59,449 nt of DNA from Acinetobacter kyonggiensis (GTDB taxonomy: Bacteria > Pseudomonadota > Gammaproteobacteria > Pseudomonadales > Moraxellaceae), in assembly GCF_900107285.1 (NCBI RefSeq), contig NZ_FNPK01000019.1:1-59449 (forward strand). Direction: 5' to 3'. Shown in pieces: positions 36,121 through 45,162 of this stretch (the first letter of the stretch is position 1; the number at the start of each line of letters is the position of its first letter). Below the pieces are notes generated by a model. It ran no database searches and had not been told where the DNA came from. It saw only the letters and a list, made by a program, of their open reading frames with translations. The position numbers and the translations under genes are program-made.

Positions 36121-37536
36121 TTATTGGGTTTGAACACTTAATTGCGGTGTTTCTACTGTTTTGCTATCACTCTTGCCCACGACTGGAAATAAGCGTTGTT
36201 CCAATTGTGGCAACATAAATTCCATGTTTTTACCAATCGACCATTGCGGTTCCGACGCTTCAAAACCTTGAGCCGACTCCCACTGTGCCACTGTTGCTTT
36301 CGCTTGCTCAAATGCAGCAGTTACAGAAGTCTGCTCTCGCATCGCCTGATCAAAAAAAGCACGTCCAAAATACGTATAATCCGCTTCATTTGAACAACCA
36401 AAAGAGGCTCGATCTGCGGCAGATGCGGTAATAATCAAGGTATTATCATCTTGTAATGCAGGAACAAAACTCCCTGAATAACATGCAGAAATCACAATCA
36501 CACGCCAGCGAATCCCAGATTTATCTAAGGTCTCTTTTAACCATTTCGGATCAACATCATTTAAATCTATGGGTGCATTTTCCATTTCAAACTGATTTGG
36601 CAAACCATGCGAGGTCATGTATAAAAATAATACATCACTTTCTCGGTTCATTTGCTGTCCAATTCTACGCAGCGCCAAGTCCATACTGGTGCGTGAAGCG
36701 ATGGGAATTTTAGTTCGTGTTGTCGGATTATTAATTAACACCAGTGAACGTCCAAAAGTTCCAAAACGGGTATCAAATTGTTCCTTAATGCGTTCAACTT
36801 CCGACTTAAACACGTCTTGATAGCCTGCGCCTGCCACGCCTAAAAAATACCAATGAGATTGTGCAAACTCACCATACTGAACCGCTTCCAGAGATTTATT
36901 CAGGACCTGATTTTGGGCATAAAAGGCATCTTCAGCAAAAGTGGGCGGTATTTCTTCGACTTTCCAAATGGGTTGGCTTTTGACTGACATTTGCCAAACC
37001 ACAAGAGTAAACAGGGTTGCAGCAACAATCAGTGCCCGCTCCCACCATGGCCACTTCAATTCACGTGAGAATACCCAAACCACGGCCAAACTTTGCCAAA
37101 CAAACAGCACCATGAAGATGGTGGGTAAATAGTCATAGAAAATATAAGGCAATACATCGATATAACCTAAATACTGAATGAAACTTTGTAATAAGGCGAT
37201 ATGTGTGTCGAGTACCAACCACAACAATGCGGGTACGAGCATTAAACGTGGGTTATTAATCCGTTGTGACAGGAAAATCCCAACAATTAAAGCAATAAAA
37301 GGCCATAACGCATAACTAATCAAGCCTTGAGGATTGAAATCCCCGACTTCACCAGAACTTAACCAACTAAAAAGACTGTTGGCACTGCCGCCTAAAATCC
37401 CCCAAAAGATCAATTGCAAAATCGAGGGGCGAACGATCTGTAAAGACTGGCGCGACCCCAAAAAAAGCCACATCCCTGCAGTTTGGTTACTTTTAAAATC
37501 ATGCCAAAAATTGATGGAGGGTTTGAAGTCGATCAT
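36121..37536 (-). CDS. Membrane-anchored C13 (legumain/caspase-like) peptidase
   Basis: The 471-residue protein has about five membrane segments in residues 35-185 and then a soluble C13-family peptidase domain (about 200-420). The catalytic pair is seen: H310 in MTSHGLP and C352 in VISACYSG, each after a hydrophobic strand, as in clan CD peptidases. EADYTYFGRAFFDQAM further on is typical of the bacterial members. Such proteins are widespread in Proteobacteria, but their substrate and role are not settled. It may be co-transcribed with fghA (18-base gap). Confidence 0.87.
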   Translation of the reverse strand: MIDFKPSINFWHDFKSNQTAGMWLFLGSRQSLQIVRPSILQLIFWGILGGSANSLFSWLSSGEVGDFNPQGLISYALWPFIALIVGIFLSQRINNPRLMLVPALLWLVLDTHIALLQSFIQYLGYIDVLPYIFYDYLPTIFMVLFVWQSLAVVWVFSRELKWPWWERALIVAATLFTLVVWQMSVKSQPIWKVEEIPPTFAEDAFYAQNQVLNKSLEAVQYGEFAQSHWYFLGVAGAGYQDVFKSEVERIKEQFDTRFGTFGRSLVLINNPTTRTKIPIASRTSMDLALRRIGQQMNRESDVLFLYMTSHGLPNQFEMENAPIDLNDVDPKWLKETLDKSGIRWRVIVISACYSGSFVPALQDDNTLIITASAADRASFGCSNEADYTYFGRAFFDQAMREQTSVTAAFEQAKATVAQWESAQGFEASEPQWSIGKNMEFMLPQLEQRLFPVVGKSDSKTVETPQLSVQTQ

Positions 37537-37658
37537 AGGATTTCGGGTTGGCTATAGCTCGCTGATTTACAATCTAAGTGTATGCTTGATGGGAGTTTTA
37601 TCAATGCTGTTTTTAACTATATAACAGATTAATGCACAATATTGAAGCAATTACCCAT

Positions 37659-38465
37659 CTACTCTATAAGATGATACTGAAAGTAAGCATCAAAACGACA
37701 AGCATCACCTTGCCATTGATGATTGGGTTGTTGATTTGCCAAATAGACGGCTAGACGAGGACGCTTCACCACCACTCGTTTTGCCAGTTTTTGTGCCAAA
37801 ATCAATAAATTATCACCCAAGTCCATTTCACCATCTTCAGGTAACAGCATATGTAACAATTGCATCTGTTTTTTGACTTGAGCTTGTTTTTTAATGGCTT
37901 GCTGATTTTGATCACGTTGCGGAAACATTGGGTCTAAATAAACCACATCAACCGTCTTATGCTGTTCTGCTTGCTGGCTTAAATAGTCAGCAGAGTCAGA
38001 AAAAATTAAATCAATTCGTGCCACGACCGAGCTTAAAAAAGGATCATGTTCAGCATTATTTTTACTGTCTTCAAGCAAGGTAAATAAAATAGGATGTCGT
38101 TCAAGCAAAGTGACTTCAGCACCTAAATGTGCCATCAGTAAACTATCATGACCCAAGCCTGCTGTCGCATCAATCAATCTGGGTTTTTCGCCTAAATTAC
38201 ATGCCCGTGCAATCATTTCAGATTTGAGTGAAGCTCTTTTTAACCGTGGAACTTCAGCTTTCCAGTCGGGTTGCATTTTCATGCCATTGGCACACAGCCA
38301 AAGACCCAATTCATCTACACACAACGCTAATTCTGGATGAAAACGTAAAAAGCGAGCATTCAGTTTTTCAATGATTTCTAAATTTACCTGAACCCCACGA
38401 GAAGAAAGCACAGCAGAATACTGCTGTGCTTGCGCTTGAAACTGAGGTTCTGTAAACAAATGCAT
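37659..38465 (-). CDS. rsmJ: 16S rRNA (guanine(1516)-N(2))-methyltransferase
   Basis: RsmJ methylates G1516 of 16S rRNA. The frame is open to 38492, but the ATG at 38465 ([12 protein letters not shown]) overlaps the uppP stop in a TAATG, which suggests coupling and gives 268 residues. The SAM-binding motif is [19 protein letters not shown] near residue 103, with LLERHP following it and YLDPMFPQR near 180 as the catalytic D-P-M-F-P element. The assignment is based on these motifs, which are characteristic of the family. Confidence 0.92.
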   Translation of the reverse strand: MHLFTEPQFQAQAQQYSAVLSSRGVQVNLEIIEKLNARFLRFHPELALCVDELGLWLCANGMKMQPDWKAEVPRLKRASLKSEMIARACNLGEKPRLIDATAGLGHDSLLMAHLGAEVTLLERHPILFTLLEDSKNNAEHDPFLSSVVARIDLIFSDSADYLSQQAEQHKTVDVVYLDPMFPQRDQNQQAIKKQAQVKKQMQLLHMLLPEDGEMDLGDNLLILAQKLAKRVVVKRPRLAVYLANQQPNHQWQGDACRFDAYFQYHLIE

Positions 38466-39286
38466 TACCAAGAAACCCAACCTGTCCACCAAGTGACCAA
38501 AATAAACAAACCAAAGCCTATACGATAGTACGCAAATGCAGTGAAATCATGTTTCGATACATAGCGGATTAATGCACGAATCACGATGAGTGCAGAAATA
38601 AATGCCACAATAATACCCACAGCTAGAACAGCCATATCATTACTATGCAAATCAGCACGCATTTTGTACATATCTAATAAACCAGCACCCATTAATACAG
38701 GAATACCCAGAAAGAAAGAAAATTCTGCTGCTGCTTTACGTGATACACCTAAAAATAAAGACCCAATAATGGTTGAGCCTGAACGCGAAGTACCCGGAAA
38801 TAAGGCTAAACATTGAATCAGACCAATTAAAGTCGCTTGTTTATAGGTCAAATCATCGACTTCTTGGGTTTCAATGTTATGCGGACGGCGTTCAGCCCAC
38901 AAAATAATAAAACCACCCACAATTAATGCAATTGCGACGGTAATCGCATTAAATAAGTAAGCCTTAATTATATCGCCAAACGTTAAGCCAACAATCACGA
39001 TTGGAATTGAAGCAATAATTAAGTTAAGACTTAAACGGCGGCCTTGTTCTTGACCTTTTAGACCACCAATTAAAGCGCCCCAAAGTTTGCCCCAATACTC
39101 GTAAATCACAGCCGCAATTGCACCAATTTGTACTGCAACTGCAAACATTTCTCTTTTTTCAATTGTCCAGAAATCTAAAAGTTGACCTGCTAAGATTAAA
39201 TGCCCAGTACTGGAAATAGGTAAAAATTCAGTAATCCCTTCTACCAAGCCCATTATGGCCGCTTTAAATAATAATAAAAGATCCAT
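38465..39286 (-). CDS. uppP: Undecaprenyl-diphosphatase
   Basis: UppP (BacA) recycles the lipid carrier of peptidoglycan synthesis by dephosphorylating undecaprenyl diphosphate, and confers bacitracin tolerance. The 273-residue membrane protein has the two family motifs: [20 protein letters not shown] (residues 13-32) and [10 protein letters not shown] near 170. About eight membrane segments are present. It is flanked by tsaB upstream (8-base gap) and rsmJ downstream (overlap), in one leftward operon. Confidence 0.95.
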   Translation of the reverse strand: MDLLLLFKAAIMGLVEGITEFLPISSTGHLILAGQLLDFWTIEKREMFAVAVQIGAIAAVIYEYWGKLWGALIGGLKGQEQGRRLSLNLIIASIPIVIVGLTFGDIIKAYLFNAITVAIALIVGGFIILWAERRPHNIETQEVDDLTYKQATLIGLIQCLALFPGTSRSGSTIIGSLFLGVSRKAAAEFSFFLGIPVLMGAGLLDMYKMRADLHSNDMAVLAVGIIVAFISALIVIRALIRYVSKHDFTAFAYYRIGFGLFILVTWWTGWVSW

Positions 39287-39294
39287 ATCTAACC

Positions 39295-39963
39295 TTAAGT
39301 TGCTTTAATTTGTTCTGGAATTTTTTTCCAAGCGTTATCACGTAAATACACGGGTAATGCCTGTTCAGCACTGACCCATTTTTTTTGCTTAACATCTGTG
39401 CGCGCAATGGTCGCAATATCTTGCGCAGTCGCACTTAAGTCTTTGTATTGTATTTGTTCTGGCTTAATTAAAGCTGAACCTGAACCGACCAATTCAAATT
39501 TAACAATTTCAGTGGCATCACTATAGTTTAACAATTGCTCTGCATCAACAGCTTGCATAATGCCCTGTTGATCGAGTTGAAAACTTGCAATATACACTTC
39601 CTTCATACGTGCATCGAGTACCGCAGTGACTGCGGTTAAACCGTAAATACGATAAGCTGCCTGCGCTAAAGCTTGTAAGCTCGAGACAGGAACAACTGGC
39701 AGATCATTGGCCCATGCCAATGCCTGAGTGACAGCAGCATTAATTCGCACGCCACTAAAAGACCCCGGACCACGGCTAAATGTGATTGCAGTTAATTCTG
39801 ATCCAGATAGCGCAAGCTGAGTAAATGCTTGATCTATCATGGGGAGAATGGTTTGCGTTTGTGCTTTTGCTCGCGCATCTAATTGAAAAAATAATTCGTG
39901 GGTTTCATCTACAATACAGATGGAACACTGCTCATTGGCAGTTTCCAATGCCAGCAATTTCAT
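39295..39963 (-). CDS. tsaB: tRNA threonylcarbamoyladenosine biosynthesis protein TsaB
   Basis: TsaB partners TsaD and TsaE in making the t6A modification at position 37 of tRNAs. The frame is open to 40014, but the ATG at 39963 (MKLLALETANEQCSI) is the family start, giving 222 residues. The ASKHA-fold motif region is at the start, with FSRGPGSFSGVRI near residue 62 being diagnostic. Residues important for TsaD partnership cannot be judged here. It leads into uppP and rsmJ. Confidence 0.92.
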   Translation of the reverse strand: MKLLALETANEQCSICIVDETHELFFQLDARAKAQTQTILPMIDQAFTQLALSGSELTAITFSRGPGSFSGVRINAAVTQALAWANDLPVVPVSSLQALAQAAYRIYGLTAVTAVLDARMKEVYIASFQLDQQGIMQAVDAEQLLNYSDATEIVKFELVGSGSALIKPEQIQYKDLSATAQDIATIARTDVKQKKWVSAEQALPVYLRDNAWKKIPEQIKAT

Positions 39964-40052
39964 GCGCAACCTTAATTTATTTGGCGATAAAAAACGAGTG
40001 TTATCATACCCCACTCATGCACGCTAGGCGAGATTTTACATCTGAGGGATAC

Positions 40053-40078
40053 AAAAAAGCCAAGTACCAACTTGGCTC
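40053..40078 (-). terminator. Terminator after the gamma-carbonic anhydrase-like gene
   Basis: Arms GCCAAGT (40059-40065) and ACTTGGC (40070-40076) around a 4-base loop, followed on the minus strand by six T. Confidence 0.82.
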
Positions 40079-40094
40079 AATAAATCCATTCTAA

Positions 40095-40625
40095 TTAAAG
40101 TTCAACAGCTTCCAAATTTTGAAAATGCTTAAAATGTTCAGCGTAATGTAGCGCACTCATTTTAAGTTTAACTTCAGCAGCCTGATCTAAAGTTTTGACA
40201 ATTTTTCCTGGTGAGCCCATCACGACAGAATTATCAGGAATAATCTTACCTTCAGGAATTAAAGCATTCGCCCCAATAATGCAATTTTTACCAATCACAG
40301 CATGATTTAAAATGACGGAATTAATGCCAATTAATGTGTTATCACCAATGGTACAGCCATGTAACATGGCTTGATGTCCAATCGTAACATAGCGACCAAT
40401 ATGCATTTCAATGCCCGCATCGGTATGTAAAACGGCATTTTCCTGAACATTGGTAAAATCCCCCAAACTGATTTTACTGTTATCGCCACGGATCACAGCA
40501 CCAAACCAAACACTGACCTGCTTGCCCATTTCAACTTGACCAAGCACGGTTGCATTTTCAGCAACCCAACCATCCCAAGGTTGATGCGTTGCTTTCGGTG
40601 CATAGCCATTAAATTTATACATCAT
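40095..40625 (-). CDS. Gamma-carbonic-anhydrase-family hexapeptide protein
   Basis: The 176-residue protein is a left-handed beta-helix of hexapeptide repeats (for example VSVWFGAVIRGDNSKISLG). Histidines are placed as in the zinc site of gamma-carbonic anhydrases (HTDAG near residue 70, IGHQAMLHG near 88). It belongs with YrdA/PaaY-type proteins, for which carbonic anhydrase or thioesterase activity is reported in some members; the activity here is open. It follows nudL on the same strand with a 17-base gap. Confidence 0.88.
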   Translation of the reverse strand: MMYKFNGYAPKATHQPWDGWVAENATVLGQVEMGKQVSVWFGAVIRGDNSKISLGDFTNVQENAVLHTDAGIEMHIGRYVTIGHQAMLHGCTIGDNTLIGINSVILNHAVIGKNCIIGANALIPEGKIIPDNSVVMGSPGKIVKTLDQAAEVKLKMSALHYAEHFKHFQNLEAVEL

Positions 40626-40642
40626 GTTTTATCTTCCTTGAT

Positions 40643-41260
40643 CTATTTACCACGTTGAATCTTATTGCTATAAAAAGCGGGGGAATTTAATAAAAAAGGC
40701 CATTCTTTCTGATAGTTCAAACCATACTGAAATAATGAAACTAACATGCGTGCAGTCAAACCCCAAACGATTTCATTTTCCACCCGCATACTGGGAAAAT
40801 ATAAAGACTGATGTGCATAACGTACTTCATAAGGAATCGGTGGCGCTTGAATTAAACTATCCAGTGATGCAAAAAAAATACGATCAATTTCACTCGGTTG
40901 AGCAATCAAGTTGACTTCTGGCGGAATCAATCCCACCACAGGTTTAACCAACATACCATTACGTGCTTTTTGCATCGGTAAATCACCAATCAATTGCACA
41001 TCAAATGGATTTAATGCGGTCTCTTCATAGGCTTCACGTAATGCCACCACAATATTACTGGTATCTTGTGGATCTCTTTTGCCGCCCGGAAAGGAAACCT
41101 CGCCAGCATGATTGGATAAATAAAGTGAACGGCGAGTAAGTAAAACCTTGGGATTGGACTCATTGGTAATCGCAATTAATACAGCCGCTTGTGCAGATTT
41201 AACCCGTGTGGAAAACCGTAATCTTTGCTGTAATGATTGAATTAACGAATGGTCATCCAT
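40643..41260 (-). CDS. nudL: NUDIX hydrolase, CoA pyrophosphatase type
   Basis: The 205-residue protein contains a NUDIX box in the form GGKRDPQDTSNIVVALREAY followed by EETAL. It also has the LLTRRSLYLSNHAGEVSFPG segment seen in NudL-type enzymes, which split coenzyme A into 3',5'-ADP and phosphopantetheine. Its C-terminus keeps the EIVWGLTARML element of the family. It precedes the gamma-carbonic anhydrase-like gene and is divergent from another NUDIX gene, 119 bases apart. Confidence 0.88.
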   Translation of the reverse strand: MDDHSLIQSLQQRLRFSTRVKSAQAAVLIAITNESNPKVLLTRRSLYLSNHAGEVSFPGGKRDPQDTSNIVVALREAYEETALNPFDVQLIGDLPMQKARNGMLVKPVVGLIPPEVNLIAQPSEIDRIFFASLDSLIQAPPIPYEVRYAHQSLYFPSMRVENEIVWGLTARMLVSLFQYGLNYQKEWPFLLNSPAFYSNKIQRGK

Positions 41261-41379
41261 AGCCGACTCTCTGTTTATTTCTTCTTCATTTCATCATAGC
41301 TGAATTTTTATTCTAAAAGATAGAAATGATGCCAAAGTTAAATTTTTCAGTTATGCTGATCACACCTTGATCATTGACG

Positions 41380-41934
41380 ATGAATATGAATTTCTGTGTA
41401 ATTTGTGGACATAAAACAGCGGAAAAAATCCCACTCGGCGATCATCAATTACGCCGTGTTTGTACAGATTGTGGCAATATTCATTACATCAATCCCAAGG
41501 TTATTTGTGGGGCGCTGGTACTCTGGGAAAATAAAGTTTTACTCTGTCGACGCGCAATTGAACCACGTTATGGATTATGGACACTTCCAGCGGGTTATAT
41601 GGAATTGTTTGAAACCATGGAACAAGGTGCGGCAAGGGAAACACGCGAAGAAGCCGAAGCTGAAATTGAAATTGAACAGCTCTATTGTATGTATAACATT
41701 CCTCGAATTGGTCAAATTTATGTTTTATTCAAAGCAAATTTAGTCAATGGTATGTTCGGTGCAGGGGAAGAAACCATTGAATCCCGTTTATTTGAAGAAC
41801 ATGAAATCCCTTGGTCTGAGCTGGCTTTTCCAAGTGTAGAACATACGTTAAAGCACTATTTTGAAGATCGTAAAACCCATTCATTTAGTATGCATTTAGA
41901 AACATTGGGTTCGCGTTTAGATCATACGGGCTAA
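41380..41934 (+). CDS. NUDIX hydrolase with N-terminal zinc ribbon
   Basis: The ATG at 41380 is preferred over a TTG at 41374, giving 184 residues. A zinc ribbon opens the protein (CVICGHKT, then CTDCGNIHYINP). A NUDIX box follows (GYMELFETMEQGAARETREE), with LPAG before it and a VEHTLKHYF end. The layout resembles NudC-like or ADP-ribose pyrophosphatase-type enzymes with a zinc ribbon; the substrate is not known. It is convergent with filF across a strong shared terminator. Confidence 0.87.
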   Translation: MNMNFCVICGHKTAEKIPLGDHQLRRVCTDCGNIHYINPKVICGALVLWENKVLLCRRAIEPRYGLWTLPAGYMELFETMEQGAARETREEAEAEIEIEQLYCMYNIPRIGQIYVLFKANLVNGMFGAGEETIESRLFEEHEIPWSELAFPSVEHTLKHYFEDRKTHSFSMHLETLGSRLDHTG

Positions 41935-41954
41935 TTTTTTTGAACAAAATTAAA

Positions 41955-41994
41955 GCCTCAAAAAAGCCCATCTCTTGATGGGCTTTTTTGAGGC
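41955..41994. terminator. Bidirectional terminator between the NUDIX gene and filF
   Basis: Eighteen-base arms (41955-41972 and 41977-41994) pair perfectly around the loop TCTT, with internal T and A runs, ending transcription from both sides. It is among the longest perfect stems in the window. Confidence 0.93.
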
Positions 41995-42006
41995 TAGTCG
42001 TAATAA

Positions 42007-43959
42007 TTACTTAATCGCAATGCTATAACACGGGGCTAAAGTGAAATCGAGTGTTCCCCCCGCTAACTTAGCCAGTGCCTTATCTGCATCACTTGCTGCA
42101 CTGTCATTCGCTAAATTATAAACATGTTGAAAACTCGCTAAACTGTTCCCCCATCGTACAGGTTGCTTCGCTGAATCTGTCAATGTCACACGCGCTTGTC
42201 CACTGGTTAAAGTTGGATCCAATAAACTTGCTACGTCTAACAATGCCCCACCAACGATTATACTTTCAGTCGATGAATTAGATGATGTTTTAATGCTAGA
42301 GTTCATGCCAACCAAAGCACCATTAATTTTTGCAAACTTGTCCTGAGCTAAAATCATACGTATAGAGAGTAATTTATTCGCTGTAAATGCACGTGCAATC
42401 GTCCCTAAACGATACTGTTGTACACCATACTGATCAACAAAGGTATTCTGATCAAATGAGTTTTCAGTACACGCATTATTGGATGTAGACATATCCGTCT
42501 CGGTAGCGCCTGATTTAATATTAGAACGGATATCGCCATTTTGATCGATCACAATCCCTAACTTAACAGCTGGGACTGAGCTTTCTGTAAATTTAAAAGT
42601 TAAATCCGCATACATTGGAAAAATATATTTATCCCCAGATCTCACATTACTGACAGATTGAAACACTTGTTTATCTAAATAAGTGATTGGAAATATTTTA
42701 TATAAATCTAAAGACCCTTTAAACTCATCTGTAGTGGTACTTTGCTTCCAACGACCTAAATCTTTTAAATCTTCCGTGCTAACTGTCGTCTTATTGGTTA
42801 ATAATTTATAAAATTGTTCTCTACCCGCCATCATATAGTCATTAAAAAGCTTACCCTGACTGATGATCAATGGCTGTGAATTTACATCTGCTACATCTAG
42901 CTGATAATTTTGATCAATTTTTTTATTAATCGGGTTAATCCAATGCCCTTGTGCGAGTGCAGTCATACGCACGGGTTTTACCTTACGAATTAATTCAGCA
43001 TTGACACTGCTAATAGCAGCCAAATCACCTGTAGCTGCACCTTTCCATTGTAAGCCACTACCAAAAGTGTAGCCCTGTCGGTCGGTAATCAACATAAAGT
43101 GTCCAAATAAATATTTGGTCGAGCTATCACTCTTCTTTAAATCACAATCTTCTTTATTACAGCCGACCAAACCATCGGAACCCGATATTAAACTGCCCAA
43201 TACGCCACTGGTTGAAAATAGCGCAAATTCTGGTTGATAGACTGCGGCAGTCGCAATCGTCATTAATTTACTAACCACTGCAAATGCTTGATCATCATCA
43301 ATCACTGAAACATCAACCCATGGTTTAATCATATTTATATATTCATCACTGACAATTTGTTGCGAAGTGACTGAACTTAAAATAAGTTCTAATTTTGAGC
43401 GCATTGCATCGTTAATATATAAAGCTTGAATATCAGTGGGCGTATTAATTTTGTTCTCTTGCAAAGCTAAAGCTTGGAAAATTTTCACCAACTTCATTGC
43501 TACCCTGATAGTGGGATCATTTTTATTTAAAGCTTGAGCATCTTGTTGCGTAATCCCCACAGCCATATCCAAAATGGTTAAACGAGGGACTTGATTAGTG
43601 CTGAGTCGTGCCACTTTATTTAACTCAACCACACCTAAATTAATTTTTTTATCTTTTTCACCTTTGATAAAGAAAGTGACTTTATCACCCGTTCTACAAC
43701 TTCCTGTTGCAGCACCATCACTCAAATCTAATATTGAGATAAAACTATTGGTTGTATCACTACTACAGGTAAAATTAAGTCCATCCAATGGATAATCTAA
43801 AGCAAATTCTACACACCCATTCATTTTTGGTGTACATGCACCATTTGCCGTACTTGAATCATACGTCTCGGGAGTAATATTAGCGCTCTCACCACCACAA
43901 CCACTCAAAGCAGCCATCAATGTTGTGAGTGTAAAAGGGAGTAAATATTTATTTTTCAT
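42007..43959 (-). CDS. filF: FilF, putative pilus/surface-assembly lipoprotein
   Basis: The frame is open to 43995, but the ATG at 43959 (MKNKYLLPFTLTTLMAALSG) gives a proper lipoprotein signal with the lipobox LSGC, for 650 residues. Disulfide-type cysteines follow (GACTPKMNGC and GSCRTGD). The rest is a large soluble domain of mixed Ser/Thr-rich and hydrophobic segments and no known catalytic motif. Position, size and lipobox match FilF, the last gene of the Acinetobacter fil cluster; the protein is described as a pilus assembly protein and is a vaccine candidate, but its actual job is unproven. Confidence 0.8.
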   Translation of the reverse strand: MKNKYLLPFTLTTLMAALSGCGGESANITPETYDSSTANGACTPKMNGCVEFALDYPLDGLNFTCSSDTTNSFISILDLSDGAATGSCRTGDKVTFFIKGEKDKKINLGVVELNKVARLSTNQVPRLTILDMAVGITQQDAQALNKNDPTIRVAMKLVKIFQALALQENKINTPTDIQALYINDAMRSKLELILSSVTSQQIVSDEYINMIKPWVDVSVIDDDQAFAVVSKLMTIATAAVYQPEFALFSTSGVLGSLISGSDGLVGCNKEDCDLKKSDSSTKYLFGHFMLITDRQGYTFGSGLQWKGAATGDLAAISSVNAELIRKVKPVRMTALAQGHWINPINKKIDQNYQLDVADVNSQPLIISQGKLFNDYMMAGREQFYKLLTNKTTVSTEDLKDLGRWKQSTTTDEFKGSLDLYKIFPITYLDKQVFQSVSNVRSGDKYIFPMYADLTFKFTESSVPAVKLGIVIDQNGDIRSNIKSGATETDMSTSNNACTENSFDQNTFVDQYGVQQYRLGTIARAFTANKLLSIRMILAQDKFAKINGALVGMNSSIKTSSNSSTESIIVGGALLDVASLLDPTLTSGQARVTLTDSAKQPVRWGNSLASFQHVYNLANDSAASDADKALAKLAGGTLDFTLAPCYSIAIK

Positions 43960-43981
43960 CCTGAATTCTCTTGTTCTATTC

Positions 43982-45148
43982 TTAACGAATGGCAATTAAC
44001 TTTAATTGACCTTGATTGGTCAGTGCTCTGTTCTCTAAATCGATGGCACTGGCTAAAGGTGTGAGTAATATATATTGGCTTTTAAGTGGGACATGAATCA
44101 CCCCTTCAATTTTTTCATGGGAAGTAAAAGATGCCACTGCATCATGATTTTTAAAACCACCTGCACCTTCTAGGACACAAGCATTTGCATCTAAAAAGAC
44201 CACAAAGGGCCAATAAAAAGTAGGATTCTGTTGACGTGAAGCGTAAGAATTAATTTGAATATTTTGAATTGCATTGGATACCTGCACAATTTCAAAATCG
44301 AATTGATCTTTTAAAGGTACTCGTGGCCATAGATTAACCTCTTTCCCCAAACTCACGGTTTTGGCATTTTTAATTTTTTTATCTTGAATACATTGTTGTC
44401 CTAAGCTATCCACCACATCCGCTTGTGAAATTCGATAATATGTCGATGACAATGTAATGGGGCCACTCTCTTTTTTTTGATTGTTTTTAAAAAGTGACTG
44501 TATGATGGATTTACTTACCCCTTTTTCTCTTTCTACCAATTGTAGTCGCGTTGCGCCATGCTTAATATCAATGATCCCTTCAGGCATTGCATAAAAACGC
44601 TTTTTGCCCTCTAGATTAAATTCCTTATCTTCTAAGTATTCATTTCTAATATATTTTTCACCATTGATACTCATAAAAGCATCGGTATTTTCAGCTTCTG
44701 GTTGTTTTACCACAAGAGCTAAGCTCGGCTGCTGTACAACTTTCTCAATCACGGGCTTTGGCTTTAAAACATCTTTCTTTTGTTCTTCATTTTTAGATGC
44801 AACCTGTACAACACGTTGTTGTAGAGCTTGATCAGCAACATTAGAATTTTTTGCTGTCGTGTTCGCCAATGATTGATGATCAACCGACAACTCCAAACCC
44901 TTGGATGACTTTATTTCAGCTACAGCGATTGGTTGCTGAATGTCTGGCACTTGTTTTTGCTCTGGAGCAGGTGGTTGCTGTTGCGTTAAAACTTCAGCAA
45001 CCTTGCTTTTGGGCAGCAAACTTCTTTGTTGTACGACCATCGGTCGACCATCTGGACCAATAATGGTATAAAACTCACCTGCATATGAAAAAGATACATC
45101 TAAAAGGCATAATGTCAGTATCGATTTCACCAATAATTTTTTTTTCAT
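43982..45148 (-). CDS. filE: FilE, putative surface-assembly protein
   Basis: The frame is open to 45169, but the ATG at 45148 (MKKKLLVKSILTLCLLDVSF) starts a clear signal peptide, for 388 residues. The mature start FYTIIGPDGRPMVVQQRS recalls the short DUF4124-type element. A Gln/Pro/Lys-rich linker follows (about 55-140, with PPAPEQKQVPDIQQPI). A C-terminal beta-rich domain has two cysteines (QQCIQ, NACVLEG). It is the fifth gene of the fil cluster by order, with a 22-base gap to filF and a 14-base gap from filD. Function unproven. Confidence 0.75.
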   Translation of the reverse strand: MKKKLLVKSILTLCLLDVSFSYAGEFYTIIGPDGRPMVVQQRSLLPKSKVAEVLTQQQPPAPEQKQVPDIQQPIAVAEIKSSKGLELSVDHQSLANTTAKNSNVADQALQQRVVQVASKNEEQKKDVLKPKPVIEKVVQQPSLALVVKQPEAENTDAFMSINGEKYIRNEYLEDKEFNLEGKKRFYAMPEGIIDIKHGATRLQLVEREKGVSKSIIQSLFKNNQKKESGPITLSSTYYRISQADVVDSLGQQCIQDKKIKNAKTVSLGKEVNLWPRVPLKDQFDFEIVQVSNAIQNIQINSYASRQQNPTFYWPFVVFLDANACVLEGAGGFKNHDAVASFTSHEKIEGVIHVPLKSQYILLTPLASAIDLENRALTNQGQLKLIAIR

Positions 45149-45162
45149 TATTTTCAATATAC

